The notes: generated by a model from the letters alone, not told the origin. 64,000 nucleotides of DNA from CAZWLY01 sp964634465 (GCA_964634465.1 CAZWLY010000007.1:124001-188000), one strand, 5' to 3'. Shown: positions 50,994 to 59,987, counted from the first letter of the stretch. A program made the numbers and translations.

Positions 50994-51343
50994 AAAAGTA
51001 GCGGCCGGTTTTTCAGGCCGAGCGGTCCGGGTGGGTCGAACCGCTCTCCTTACGCCGCCGGGGGAGCTGGTTTGGAAACGGGCCGGGAAGGAGTGAGTCG
51101 GTAAAACCCGACTCGCCCTGCGGCCGCCGTCGGGCCCGGCCCGATACGGCTGAGATCACCGGCGGGAATCGAAGATCTTCCTCCGGCGGCTTGATCGAAA
51201 GCGAACATCTCCGGGCCGGCCGGAGGGCGAGAAGCGGTTCGCGCTTCGCCTCCGGCTCGAGCCGAGGCAGCTTTGATACATGATCCCGACGAGTCGTTTC
51301 CGGCCGGTCGAAACGGTTTCTTGAGGTAATGAGAACCAGACGC
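50994..51343. other. Intergenic gap between converging PBP and kdsB genes
   Basis: No gene is supported in these 350 bases. A GAGCGGT...ACCGCTC stem (about 51022-51048) follows the PBP stop but lacks a T-run; it may serve as a bidirectional transcript end for the convergent genes. Confidence 0.4.
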
Positions 51344-52081
51344 TCAGCCGCCGCCCGCCAAGATCCTCTCCACCTTGAATACGTCTTCGGGGCGATCGAC
51401 CTCGATGGAGTCGTGTTCGGTGACGGCGACCTTGATCCTGTGGCCGTGTTCCAGGGCGCGGAGCATCTCCAGTTTCTCGATCTCCTCCAGTTTGCCGGTC
51501 GGCAACTCGTGGAACAGGTCCAGGAACCAGCGCCGGTAGGCGTAGATGCCCAGGTGCTTCAGGTAAGTCACCGGGTTGTCGCCGTCCCGGTCAAAGGGCA
51601 GGGCCGCCCTGGAAAAGTAGAGGGCGTAGCCTTCCTCGTCCAAGACCGCGGCCACGTTGACCGGGTCCTGGGCGTCCTCGGGGCTCATCGGCACGGCCAG
51701 GGTGGCCATCCCCAGCTCGGGGTCGTCCTGAAGGGGTTTCGCCACCTCCTCGATGGTCTCGGGCGGGATGAGCGGTTGGTCGCCCTGGACGTTGATCACG
51801 ATGTCGTTTTCGGTCAGGCCCAGCCGGCGAGCCGCTTCCCAGACCCGATCGGTGCCGCAACGGTGCTCGGCGGCGGTCATCACCGCCTGGGCGCCGAACT
51901 CGGCGCAGGTCCGGGCGATCCGGTCGTCATCGGTGGCGATGACCACTCGATCGACGCCCTCGGCCTTGGCCGCCTGCTCGAAGACCCGTTGGACCATGGG
52001 CTTGCCTGCGATCAGGGCCAGAGGCTTGCCCGGCAGGCGGGTGGAGGCGTAGCGGACCGGGATGAAAACGACGACGCTCAT
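51344..52081 (-). CDS. kdsB: 3-deoxy-manno-octulosonate cytidylyltransferase (likely acting on 8-amino-Kdo)
   Basis: 245 residues. Nucleotidyltransferase start VVFIPVRYASTRLPGKPLALIAGKPMVQRV, then IATDDDRIARTCAEFGA, TSAEHRCGTDR-type loop (TAAEHRCGTDRVWE) and INVQGDQPLIPPETI, all KdsB signatures. It activates the sugar as its CMP form for addition to lipid A. Since it follows kdnB and kdnA with three bases between, its natural substrate is probably Kdo8N, as shown for the Shewanella pathway. Confidence 0.95.
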   Translation of the reverse strand: MSVVVFIPVRYASTRLPGKPLALIAGKPMVQRVFEQAAKAEGVDRVVIATDDDRIARTCAEFGAQAVMTAAEHRCGTDRVWEAARRLGLTENDIVINVQGDQPLIPPETIEEVAKPLQDDPELGMATLAVPMSPEDAQDPVNVAAVLDEEGYALYFSRAALPFDRDGDNPVTYLKHLGIYAYRRWFLDLFHELPTGKLEEIEKLEMLRALEHGHRIKVAVTEHDSIEVDRPEDVFKVERILAGGG

Positions 52082-52084
52082 CGT

Positions 52085-53281
52085 CTACAATGCCTGGGCC
52101 GCCTTGTCGATGGCCGCCTCCAACTCGGCCAGCCGCTCGTCGGTCATGTTGACCATGATCTGCCAGGACAAAAGACGGGACATGACCGCGTCCGAGGCCG
52201 GCAGGGCGTCCGGCGGGAAGCTCAGCCGGCGGCCGTCCTCGCGGACGAAGGGCCAACCCGAGGCGCGGCAGGTCTTGGCCCCGTGGAGGTGTTCCCAACG
52301 GCGGTAGTAGTGCCAGGTGTTGTGGTACCAGGAGATGGCCCCGCAGCTGGCCTCGCTCAAGGCGGCGTTGAACCTGTCGGCCTCTTCGGCCGTGGCGTGG
52401 AACCAGGAGACGAATGTCGCCGTGTCGCCGGCCGGGTCGGGGTAGCGACGGAAGGTCACGCCGGGGACCTTGGCGAGCGCTTCGGTCAGCCGGGCCTTGT
52501 GGGCCCGCATCCTGGCGATCATGTCGTCCAACTTGCCGAGCTGGGCCAAGCCCAGCGCGCCCTGGAGCTCGTTCATCCGGTAGTTGAGCCCGATGAAGCG
52601 CCGGCCCTCGTTGCCCCGGCCGACCGGGCGGTGGTCGTGGCCGTGGTCGTGGAACTCGCTCATCGTCCGCCACAGCTCGGCGTCGTTGGTGATGATCCCG
52701 CCGCCCTCGCCGCAGGTGATGGTCTTGACCGCGTCGAAGCTCAAGCAGCCGCAGGCGCCCCAGGTGCCCAGATGACGGCCGTTTATCCGGCCGCCCAGGG
52801 CCTGGGCGGTGTCCTCGATTAGAATCAGGCCGTGCTTTTCGGCCACGCCGGCCACGGCCTCGATGTCGGCCATGCCGCCGCACATGTGGACGACGACGAT
52901 GGCCTTGGTCCGGTCGGTGATCTTGTCTTCGAGACGGTTCGGGTCGAGGCACAGCGTGTCGTCCACCTCGGCGAAGACCGGCTCGGCCCCGACGTCGAAG
53001 ATCGCCTCCCAGGTGGCGACGAAGGTGAAGCCGGGGCAGATGACCTCGTCGCCCGGCCCCAGCCCCAGGGCGGCCAGGGCCACCTTGAGCGCCGCGGTGC
53101 CCGAAGCGACGGCCAGGGCGTGGCCGGCGCCGGTGTATTCGGCCAGGGCCGTCTCGAACTGGCGCACCTTCCACTGCTCGCCCCGCTGCTCGCCGAACTC
53201 ATAGCGGAACAAAACGCCCTTGTTAAGAACCTCTTCGATCTCTTTTCTCTCTTCGGCTCCCAGTACTTCAAAGCCCGGCAT
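52085..53281 (-). CDS. kdnA: 8-amino-3,8-dideoxy-manno-octulosonate aminotransferase (KdnA)
   Basis: 398 residues. DegT/DnrJ/EryC1 aminotransferase fold: ASGTAALKVALAALGLGPGDEVI, IEDTAQALGG, and the PLP lysine in LSFDAVKTITCGEGG. The start MPGFEVLGAEERKEIEEVL, the HMCGGMADI segment and the EFHDHGHDHRP segment match what I recall of Shewanella KdnA, which transfers an amino group to the 8-oxo sugar made by KdnB. It lies ten bases after kdnB and three before kdsB. The alternative, a general sugar aminotransferase, is less likely in this gene order. Confidence 0.9.
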   Translation of the reverse strand: MPGFEVLGAEERKEIEEVLNKGVLFRYEFGEQRGEQWKVRQFETALAEYTGAGHALAVASGTAALKVALAALGLGPGDEVICPGFTFVATWEAIFDVGAEPVFAEVDDTLCLDPNRLEDKITDRTKAIVVVHMCGGMADIEAVAGVAEKHGLILIEDTAQALGGRINGRHLGTWGACGCLSFDAVKTITCGEGGGIITNDAELWRTMSEFHDHGHDHRPVGRGNEGRRFIGLNYRMNELQGALGLAQLGKLDDMIARMRAHKARLTEALAKVPGVTFRRYPDPAGDTATFVSWFHATAEEADRFNAALSEASCGAISWYHNTWHYYRRWEHLHGAKTCRASGWPFVREDGRRLSFPPDALPASDAVMSRLLSWQIMVNMTDERLAELEAAIDKAAQAL

Positions 53282-53291
53282 TTTTCCCTCG

Positions 53292-54431
53292 CTAGTAGGC
53301 GGTCTTATAGACGGCCAACACTTCCTCCAGGCTCATCGGCCTGGGGTTGTTGTCCATGCACAGCTTGACGTTGAGCGCCGCCTCAGCCATCTCGCGGAGC
53401 GCTTCCCTGGGGATGCCCAATTCACCCAAGCCGAGCGGGATGCCGATCTCCCGGCACAGCTCGGCCACGAACTCGATCGCCGACTCGCCGGGTTCGAGCC
53501 CCAGGGCCCAGGCGATGGCCGTGAATTTGTCCGGCTCGGCCTCGGCGTTGAACTCCATGATGTGGGCCAGCAAGACGGCGTTGGCCGTGCCGTGGCCGAC
53601 GCCGTAGAATGCGCCCAGGGGATAGGCCAGACCGTGGCAGGCTCCCACCCCGGCCCCGGCCAGGGCCCGGCCGGCCAGGTGGGCCCCCAAAAGCATGCCC
53701 TCCCGGGCCTCGGTGTCGTCGGCGCCGTTCTTCACCGCCCGGACCAGGCACTGGCCGATGAGCTCGATGGCCGTCAGGGCATACATGTTGCTGACGATGT
53801 TCGAGCGCTTGGCGACGAAGGCCTCGACGGCGTGGGTCAGGGCGTCGAGACCGGTGTAGGCGGTCACCTCGGCCGGCAGGTTCATGGTCAAATCCGGGTC
53901 GAGGATGACCGTCTCCGGATAGAGGTGGGGCGAGTTGATTCCGCCCTTGCGTTTCTCCTGGCGCATGGTGAAGACCGAGGTCCAGGTCGCTTCCGAGCCG
54001 GTGCCGGCCGTGGTCGGAACCATGATCTTCGGCAGTCCGGCTTTGGGCAGCAGTTCAACGCCGATGTAGTCCACCGCCCGGCCGTCGTTGCCGGCCAGCG
54101 CCGCCGCGGCCTTGGCCACGTCCATGGCGGAGCCGCCGCCCAAACCGACCACCACCTGGCAGCCGCTTTGCCTGGCCAGGGCCGCCGCCTCGTCGGCCTC
54201 CTCCGGGGCCGGTTCGGCTCTCAGCTCCGAGAAGACGACCACCCGGCATCCGGCTTCCTCCAGACTGGCCTTGGCCCGACCGAAGAAATCCAGCCGGACC
54301 ACCTGGGGATCGGCCACCAGCAGCACCTTCTCGCCGCCCAGGGCCCTGGCCTCGGCCCCCAACTGGCTCAGCGCCCCGGCCTCGAAGATCGTCTTTCTGG
54401 GCCCCTCGAGTTTCAACGATATCGATTCCAC
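53292..54431 (-). CDS. kdnB: Kdo 8-oxidase, iron-type alcohol dehydrogenase (KdnB)
   Basis: 379 residues from the GTG at 54431, chosen for the GGGAGAAGGGG just upstream; the frame opens 17 codons earlier. Iron-dependent alcohol dehydrogenase: GGGSAMDVAKAAA, PTTAGTGSEATW, LDALTHAVEAFVAK, CHGLAYPLGAFYGVGHGTAN with the metal-binding His residues. In Shewanella KdnB oxidises C8 of Kdo before KdnA aminates it. The assignment rests on the adjacent kdnA and kdsB; on its own the family would be ambiguous. Confidence 0.88.
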   Translation of the reverse strand: MESISLKLEGPRKTIFEAGALSQLGAEARALGGEKVLLVADPQVVRLDFFGRAKASLEEAGCRVVVFSELRAEPAPEEADEAAALARQSGCQVVVGLGGGSAMDVAKAAAALAGNDGRAVDYIGVELLPKAGLPKIMVPTTAGTGSEATWTSVFTMRQEKRKGGINSPHLYPETVILDPDLTMNLPAEVTAYTGLDALTHAVEAFVAKRSNIVSNMYALTAIELIGQCLVRAVKNGADDTEAREGMLLGAHLAGRALAGAGVGACHGLAYPLGAFYGVGHGTANAVLLAHIMEFNAEAEPDKFTAIAWALGLEPGESAIEFVAELCREIGIPLGLGELGIPREALREMAEAALNVKLCMDNNPRPMSLEEVLAVYKTAY

Positions 54432-54530
54432 TGCCCCTTCTCCCAAACGATATTCGGCTCGGTGTTCACGTCGCAAGACCACCAGGCTCTTTTGGCTGCC
54501 GAGTATAGCACGCCCCTCGTCGGCGAGGGA

Positions 54531-56456
54531 TTATCGAGTCTGGGCCTTGATGTAATTCAACAACCCTCCGGCCAGGACGATCTGTCGTTCCCGGGGGTTC
54601 AAGTCTGTTTCGAGGCGGATGGTCCGCGCCCCGGTCCGGGCCTCGATCTCGGTCGCCCCCGTTTCGAGGGCCGCCCTCAATCCCGGCAGTTCCACCCGGT
54701 CACCCGGTTTCATCGCCTCGTAGTCGGCCGGGTCGGCCAACGTCAGCGGGAGGACGCCGAAGTTGATCAGGTTGGCCCGGTGGATCCGGGCGAAGGACTT
54801 GGCGATCTTGGCCCTGATCCCCAGGTGCCTCGGCCCCAGGGCGGCGTGTTCCCTGGATGAGCCCTGGCCGTAGTTCTCTCCTCCCAAAACGATCCCCGCT
54901 CCGGCCCTCTCGGCCCGCTCGGCGAAGTCGGCGTCGAGGCCGGAAAAGGCGAACCGGCTGATCTTGCCGATGTTGGATCGCCAGGGCAGCACCTTGGCCC
55001 CGCCGGGCATGATGTCGTCGGTGGTGATGTTGTCCCCGACCTTCAAGACCACCTTGGCGGACAGGTCTTTGGGCAGGGGGTCGAGGGCGGGGAAGAGGGC
55101 GATGTGCGGGCCGCGGACGATCTCCACTTGGGCGGCCTCCTCGGGCGGCAGCGGCTTGAGCAGCCCGGAGTCGTTGAGGATGAACCTCTCCGGCTGGACG
55201 ATCGTCGGGTAGTCGCCCAGCTCCCTGGGGTCGGTGATCCGGCCGGTCAGCGCCGCGGCCACGGCCGTTTCGGCCGAGCAGAGATAGACCTGGTCGTTCG
55301 GCGTTCCCGATCGGCCGGGGAAGTTGCGGGGGAAGGTCCGAAGCGAGATCGAACCCGAGGCCGGGGCCTGGCCCATGCCGATGCAACCCAGGCAGCCGGG
55401 CTGATGGATGCGGGCCCCGGCGGCGATCAGCTTGGCCAGCCCGCCCGAGGCGGCCAGGTTGGTCAGCACCTGGCGCGAGCCGGGGTTGATCTCGAAGGAG
55501 ACGCCGGCGTGGACCGTCTTGCCGTCCAGAATCTCGGCGGCCAGCATCAGATCGCGGTAGCCCGAGTTGCCCGAGGAGCCGATGATGACCTGGCCCACCT
55601 CCCGGCCGGCGACTTCGCGGACCGGAACGACGTTGTCGGGCGAGGAGGGGCGGGCGATCAAGGGCTCCAGGCTGGACAGATTGAGTTCCACGATCTCGTC
55701 GAAGTCGGCCTCGTCGCCGCCGGCCGCCTCCCGCCAGGCGTCGCCCCGCCCCTGGGCTTCGAGCCAGGCTTTGGCGACCCCATCCGAGGGAAAGAGAGAG
55801 GTGGTCGCCCCCAGTTCGGCGCCCATGTGGCAGATCGTCGCCCGGGCGGCCATGTCGAGCCCGGCTACGCCCGGCCCGAAGTACTCGATTATCCAACCCA
55901 GACCGCCCTTGACGGTCAACCTTTTGAGCATCTCCAGGATGACGTCCTTGCCGGCCGACCAGGGCGGCAACTGGCCGGTCAGCCTGACGCCCATGATCTT
56001 GGGGCAAGTCAGAAAGAAGGGCTGGCCGGCCATGGCCGCGGCCACGTCCAACCCGCCGGCGCCCATGGCCAGGCCGCCGAGGGCGCCGGCCATGGGGGTG
56101 TGGCTGTCCGAGCCGAGGAGCGTCTTGCCCGGTGCGGCGAAGCGCTCCAGGTGGACCTGATGGCAGATGCCGTTGCCCGGTTCGGAGAAGTTGATCCCGA
56201 AGCGCTGGGCCGCGGTCCTCAAAAAGAGGTGGTCGTCGGCGTTTTTCGGGTCGGCCTGCAGCAAGTTGTGATCGACGTAACTGACCGCCGTCTCGACCTT
56301 GACCCGATCCAACCCCAGCGACTCGAACTCCAGGTAGGCCAGGGTGCCGGTGGCGTCCTGGGTCAAGGTCTGGTCGATCTTCAGGGCGATGGTCTCACCG
56401 GGCGCAAAAGCGCCTTCGATCAGGTGATCCTCGATTATTCTTTTGGCCAGGCTCAT
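54531..56456 (-). CDS. Aconitate hydratase
   Basis: 641 residues from the ATG at 56456 (GGGGGAG upstream; a GTG two codons earlier is possible). The shorter aconitase type of delta-proteobacteria and archaea. Substrate and cluster residues: LKIDQTLTQDATGTLAYLEFE, GSDSHTPMAGALGGLAMGAGG, the cluster cysteines in IHQPGCLGCIGMGQAPASG, and the C-terminal swivel domain GGENYGQGSSREHAALGPRHLG. It interconverts citrate and isocitrate via cis-aconitate with a [4Fe-4S] cluster. 99 bases separate it from kdnB. Confidence 0.95.
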   Translation of the reverse strand: MSLAKRIIEDHLIEGAFAPGETIALKIDQTLTQDATGTLAYLEFESLGLDRVKVETAVSYVDHNLLQADPKNADDHLFLRTAAQRFGINFSEPGNGICHQVHLERFAAPGKTLLGSDSHTPMAGALGGLAMGAGGLDVAAAMAGQPFFLTCPKIMGVRLTGQLPPWSAGKDVILEMLKRLTVKGGLGWIIEYFGPGVAGLDMAARATICHMGAELGATTSLFPSDGVAKAWLEAQGRGDAWREAAGGDEADFDEIVELNLSSLEPLIARPSSPDNVVPVREVAGREVGQVIIGSSGNSGYRDLMLAAEILDGKTVHAGVSFEINPGSRQVLTNLAASGGLAKLIAAGARIHQPGCLGCIGMGQAPASGSISLRTFPRNFPGRSGTPNDQVYLCSAETAVAAALTGRITDPRELGDYPTIVQPERFILNDSGLLKPLPPEEAAQVEIVRGPHIALFPALDPLPKDLSAKVVLKVGDNITTDDIMPGGAKVLPWRSNIGKISRFAFSGLDADFAERAERAGAGIVLGGENYGQGSSREHAALGPRHLGIRAKIAKSFARIHRANLINFGVLPLTLADPADYEAMKPGDRVELPGLRAALETGATEIEARTGARTIRLETDLNPRERQIVLAGGLLNYIKAQTR

Positions 56457-56571
56457 GCTCACTCCCCCGATCCGGTCCGGCCAGTTTAACCGACTGGGGC
56501 CGAGAGAACAAGATACACGGGCGGCATGTCAGGCTCGGGGAAGATTTTCCCAGGCTGCTTTCAAAGCTCCT

Positions 56572-57027
56572 CTAACCTTGGTCGTACAGCGAGGCGGCGA
56601 TGGCGGCGACGCGCTCCCGCCAGCGGGGGTCGTCCTTGTTCAGCTCCAGCTCCTCGCGGAAGTCCTCGATGTCGTGGCCGATTATTTTGTAGGGGTTGGT
56701 CTTGGCGTCCAGGTCGTAGAAGCAGTGGCGCAGCTCGTGGCGGATGAGGCGGACGCGGTCGGTTTCGTCGATGGCGTCCCAGACCTGGGCGTCCAGGTAG
56801 AGGATGTAGTCGAAGCCCTGGTCCGAGCCGGCCTCGTCCCGGGTCAGGTGGCGCATGACGGTGCTGGTGGCTTGGATGCGGCCCAGCACGAAATGACCGC
56901 CGGACATCCTTTTTTTGGTGTCGAAAAGAACTTTTATCTTGGCGTTGACAAGATAGGGAAACCATTCGCGCCGGACCCGATCGACCAGGTCCAGCACCTC
57001 GGCGGGGGGATCTTGGTAACGCGACAC
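56572..57027 (-). CDS. Putative metallopeptidase-like protein (phage metallopeptidase domain family)
   Basis: 151 residues from a GTG preceded by GGAGGAGGA. The central motif LIRHELRHCFYDL has the zinc-binding HExxH-type arrangement (His-Glu-Leu-Arg-His), with a downstream acidic segment (GHDIEDFREELE) that could give the third ligand. The layout resembles the putative phage metallopeptidase domain (PF18894-type) by my recollection. No other phage gene is nearby. Substrate unknown; a DNA-binding or host-regulatory role as for some ImmA-like peptidases is only a guess. Confidence 0.7.
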   Translation of the reverse strand: MSRYQDPPAEVLDLVDRVRREWFPYLVNAKIKVLFDTKKRMSGGHFVLGRIQATSTVMRHLTRDEAGSDQGFDYILYLDAQVWDAIDETDRVRLIRHELRHCFYDLDAKTNPYKIIGHDIEDFREELELNKDDPRWRERVAAIAASLYDQG

Positions 57028-57140
57028 TGGGTCCTCCTCCTGGCTGGACGATTGGGGGCGGCCGGACGCCGCCGGATCATCGAAGCGCCCATCATGCGTG
57101 ATATGATGAAGACCGTCAATCTCTAAAGCGGGGAGGGGAG

Positions 57141-57407
57141 ATGAAAAGGTTCGTCCACCGCTTCGAAAGGGTGATCAACGGTCCCCAGTCCCGGATCGTC
57201 ATCGGGGCCATCGTCGTCGGCTGCGCCGCGATGGAGATGGCGGACACCGCCTTCGAGGAGTTGATCGGGCTGGATATCAAGACCTACATGGGCGTCATCG
57301 CCTTGGGCCTCCAGCAGGTACTTTCGGCCACGGCCGAGTTGGTCCTGGGGATGTGGCACATCGAGGCCGGCCGCGAGATGGAGGCCGGGGTCAAGGTCGA
57401 TTCCTGA
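57141..57407 (+). CDS. Small hypothetical membrane protein
   Basis: 88 residues; a very strong GGGGAGGGGAG stands directly before the ATG. Two hydrophobic segments are visible (RIVIGAIVVGCAAMEMA, about 18-34; YMGVIALGLQQVLSATAELVLGM, about 48-70). No family recognised. It is followed after 134 bases by another unknown gene on the same strand. Confidence 0.65.
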   Translation: MKRFVHRFERVINGPQSRIVIGAIVVGCAAMEMADTAFEELIGLDIKTYMGVIALGLQQVLSATAELVLGMWHIEAGREMEAGVKVDS

Positions 57408-57541
57408 TGGTCGGTCGCGGCCTCGGCGGGATGATCGCCCGGAAGGCCCCGTTTTCTTGGCCGAGAGGATCGAACGGCCGTATAATCGTGCTCGGGGCCG
57501 TCCGGGGAGGGGGATGGCGGCCGACGAGCGAGGTGCGATTG

Positions 57542-57976
57542 ATGGCGGATGAGAACAAGAACAACGTGGTCCAACTCGAACGCCACCGGCTCAACAAGAG
57601 ATACGCCCGGGCCCTGGAAACCATGGGTCGCTTCATGCTGCCCTGGAAGTCCAGGCTCAAGGAGGGCAGCCTTTATATCACCGTCGATGAGAACGGCATG
57701 GTCTACGGCCGGATCATCGAGTTCATCGGCGGCGACGCCCCCAAGGGCTCGCCGGTGCCGTCGCTCATCGCCAAGAGCCGCCATTACACCCAGGCCGAGC
57801 CCGAGGGCAAGGAAGAGGAGATTTTCGTGGCCCAGGTCTGGGGGCTTTTGACCGAGAAGCAGTTCGAGCGGGCCCGGCAGTTGGGCTGGCCGGCCGCCCG
57901 GGGACGGTTCCTGGACCAGGTGGTGACCGACGACCCGCGTTACACCATCATCTTTCATCCCTCGGACATCGAGTAA
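57542..57976 (+). CDS. Hypothetical protein
   Basis: 144 residues from the ATG at 57542 (GAGGTG upstream; the frame opens earlier without a good start). The protein is soluble, with a basic N-terminus (ENKNNVVQLERHRLNKRYARALETMGRF) and a middle YITVDENGMVYGRIIEFIGGD. I recognise no domain. G/C-ending codon use shows that it is a real, native gene. Confidence 0.7.
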   Translation: MADENKNNVVQLERHRLNKRYARALETMGRFMLPWKSRLKEGSLYITVDENGMVYGRIIEFIGGDAPKGSPVPSLIAKSRHYTQAEPEGKEEEIFVAQVWGLLTEKQFERARQLGWPAARGRFLDQVVTDDPRYTIIFHPSDIE

Positions 57977-58276
57977 CGGCCTGGAGTGGATACGGATTCG
58001 GTTTTCTCCGGCCGGTCGCCGGCCGGCGAGGACCGGCCAGGCCGCCGCCCCCAGGCTCACCTTGACGCCTGCCTGTAAAACCACTTGATTCGAATACCTT
58101 TTTTGATCGATAGTTGACGGCGCGAGCGAGACGCGGCAGAGTTTGTCTGAGATATAAGATACAATTATATTTATTTGTTGGTGCAATTTGATCAGGGCGC
58201 TGTTCGCTTTCGAAGCGCGTCCGGATCGAGTTCGCCGTTCGGACGCGGCCTCTGTGGTCGCCTTGAAGAGAAGGAC
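57977..58276. other. Intergenic region ahead of the DUF6125-like pair
   Basis: 300 bases without a supported gene. It passes from native GC-rich sequence into an AT-rich stretch (ATATAAGATACAATTATATT around 58151-58170) that probably holds the promoter of the following gene, though no clear -35/-10 pair was fixed. Confidence 0.4.
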
Positions 58277-58804
58277 ATGAAATCACTGAGCAAGGCTGAA
58301 TTGAAAGAGCTGTTGAACAAGGGTTGGATGACCCATGATGGAATGTGGTTTTTTCACTGCCTGCAGGAGTGTGGAATCGAGACGACCAACAAAATAAACC
58401 GGGCGGCCGTCAGATCGATGTCGATGATAGAGGCGAAACGGGTCGCCAAGGCCGTGGGCTTGAAACAGGTCCGAACCTTTGAGGAATTCAAGAGTTTTCT
58501 TTCAGGAATGTTCGATGTCGTCAAGGCCGACTTCATGAATTTCGACTTCAGCCTTACTCCACCCGGTAAGTTTCATATGGAGATGCACCAGTGCTTCGCC
58601 CGCGATGGCATCGAAAAGATGGGGGTGCTGGAACAATACGAGTGCGGATTGTTTGACCGAATCGAGGGCTGGCTCAAAAGCCTGGAGATCGATTACAGCG
58701 TCACCCCCCAGGTGAAGACATGCATGATGCTCACCGACGGCGAATGTTTTCGGAATTTCGAACTTCACTTCGAAGAAGGCGGAAGCCCGAATCGGTCTGG
58801 ATGA
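58277..58804 (+). CDS. DUF6125-like protein, first copy
   Basis: 175 residues from the ATG at 58277 (AGAAGGA upstream; the frame opens at 58175). Signature WMTHDGMWFFHCLQECGIETTNKIN near the start, a helical middle (MIEAKRVAKAVGLKQVRTFEEFKSF), and a cysteine-bearing C-terminal domain (HQCFARDGIEKMG, EQYECGLFDRIEGWLKSL, GECFRNFELHFEE). Proteins with this N-terminus are annotated DUF6125 in anaerobes by my recollection; function unknown. Codon use is mixed and AT-richer than its neighbours. The next gene is a diverged paralogue. Confidence 0.75.
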   Translation: MKSLSKAELKELLNKGWMTHDGMWFFHCLQECGIETTNKINRAAVRSMSMIEAKRVAKAVGLKQVRTFEEFKSFLSGMFDVVKADFMNFDFSLTPPGKFHMEMHQCFARDGIEKMGVLEQYECGLFDRIEGWLKSLEIDYSVTPQVKTCMMLTDGECFRNFELHFEEGGSPNRSG

Positions 58805-58862
58805 AATACAGGCCCGGGTTTCCGTGGTCGGGTAAGCCGGGTCCCGTGAAGGAGGCTGGAGC

Positions 58863-59367
58863 ATGAGCAGGGAACAAGTTCAGCTTTCGGCGGAACAAAG
58901 GGAAGACATACTCCGCGATCTCTGGATAGCGCACGATGGAAGGTGGTTCATAAAAACCGCCTCCGAACTTGGTTTCGAGGCCGCGACCCGGCTGAACCTC
59001 ACAGTCATCAAATCCTTTGGCAAGACGGAAGTGAAACGGTTGATGTCGGACATCGGCATCCAGGCCATCGACGACATCGAAGGCTTGGAATCATTCGTCC
59101 GGCTTGCGTCCGATCTCTATTTTCCGAAGGAGCACAAGTTCAGGTTCGAGGTGCTCGACGAAAACTCCCTCTTGGGCGAGGTGTTGGAGTGCTACGCCTA
59201 TCAGAACGTGAGTAAGACCGGGGACCACCGCGATCCACCAATGCGCGGCCAAGACCAGGTTCGACGCCTGGCTGGACGCCCTCGGCCTGTCAGGCGAAAC
59301 CGTAATGGACAGCAACACCGACACCTGCAACGGCTCTTGCAAAATAGTGTTCAAAATAGCCTGGTGA
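58863..59367 (+). pseudogene. DUF6125-like protein, second copy, frameshifted
   Basis: The first frame (from ATG 58863, GGAGG-like site upstream) gives LWIAHDGRWFIKTASELGFEAATRLNL..., a paralogue of the preceding gene, up to CYAYQNVSKTG. After the GGGG run at 59220-59223 similarity continues in the +1 frame (TAIHQCAAKTRFDAWLDALGL..., then CNGSCKIVFKIAW) and stops at 59367, where the paralogue also ends. One base too many in the G run explains this. It may be a real mutation, a sequencing error or programmed slippage. The unshifted frame runs on to 59486 as random sequence. Confidence 0.8.
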
Positions 59368-59462
59368 GGCGCTTGGCCGGCAATTGGCCCGGATATGGCC
59401 TTAAGCGGCCTGCGGTGCCCTCGATCTTCCGGCTCGGGTCCGGCGACTTCGCCGGGAACCCC

Positions 59463-59891
59463 TCAGTAAGCCAGTTCGTCGCTTAGGCGGCACAGCCGTT
59501 CGATCAGGACGTTGGCCAGGGTCTTGTAAAGCTTGAGCTGGAAGTTGCAATCCCCGGCTTCGAGGACGTCCTGCCCCACCCTGAACAGAACGGACGGCTG
59601 TTTTGCCACTACGTCGGCGGTGCGGGGGGAGTCGGTGATGGAGCTTATCTCGCCGAAGACGTCGCCGGCCTTGAGCTCGGAGAGAAGCCTTTGGCCCTTG
59701 TAGACCGCCAGCTCGCCGGCCACGACGACGAAGAAATAAGGGCCGGGGTGGTGCTCCCTGGCCACGTAGCAAGCCTTGTCGCACTTGATGAGCTGGCCGG
59801 CGACGGCGAATATCTTCAGTTCCTCGAGGCTGAAGATATCGAAGAAGGAGCACTTCTTGAGGACAGCGATCACCTTGCCTTGATCCGCCAC
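59463..59891 (-). CDS. Cyclic nucleotide-binding domain protein
   Basis: 142 residues, a single Crp/PKA-type cNMP-binding beta barrel: CSFFDIFSLEELKIFAVAGQLIKC, FFVVVAGELAVYKGQRLLSELKAGDVFGEISSI (phosphate-binding cassette with GE at FGEIS), then a C-terminal helix (LKLYKTLANVLIERLCRL). The Arg that binds the phosphate appears in SPRTADVV. There is no DNA-binding domain, so it is a stand-alone sensor or adaptor. Partner unknown. Confidence 0.88.
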   Translation of the reverse strand: MADQGKVIAVLKKCSFFDIFSLEELKIFAVAGQLIKCDKACYVAREHHPGPYFFVVVAGELAVYKGQRLLSELKAGDVFGEISSITDSPRTADVVAKQPSVLFRVGQDVLEAGDCNFQLKLYKTLANVLIERLCRLSDELAY

Positions 59892-59987
59892 GCCGCCTCC
59901 CCGGACCGATGCTTGGCCTGTGAGTCGAGCGCCCGTTTCGGGCGAGCCGGGGAAACCAGGACCGATCTGGCATCCCCTTTTAAAGAG

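Noticed and set aside
59368..59486. C-terminal continuation of the second DUF6125-like frame
   Set aside because: After the G run the frame loses similarity to its paralogue; the true end is at 59367 in the shifted frame.
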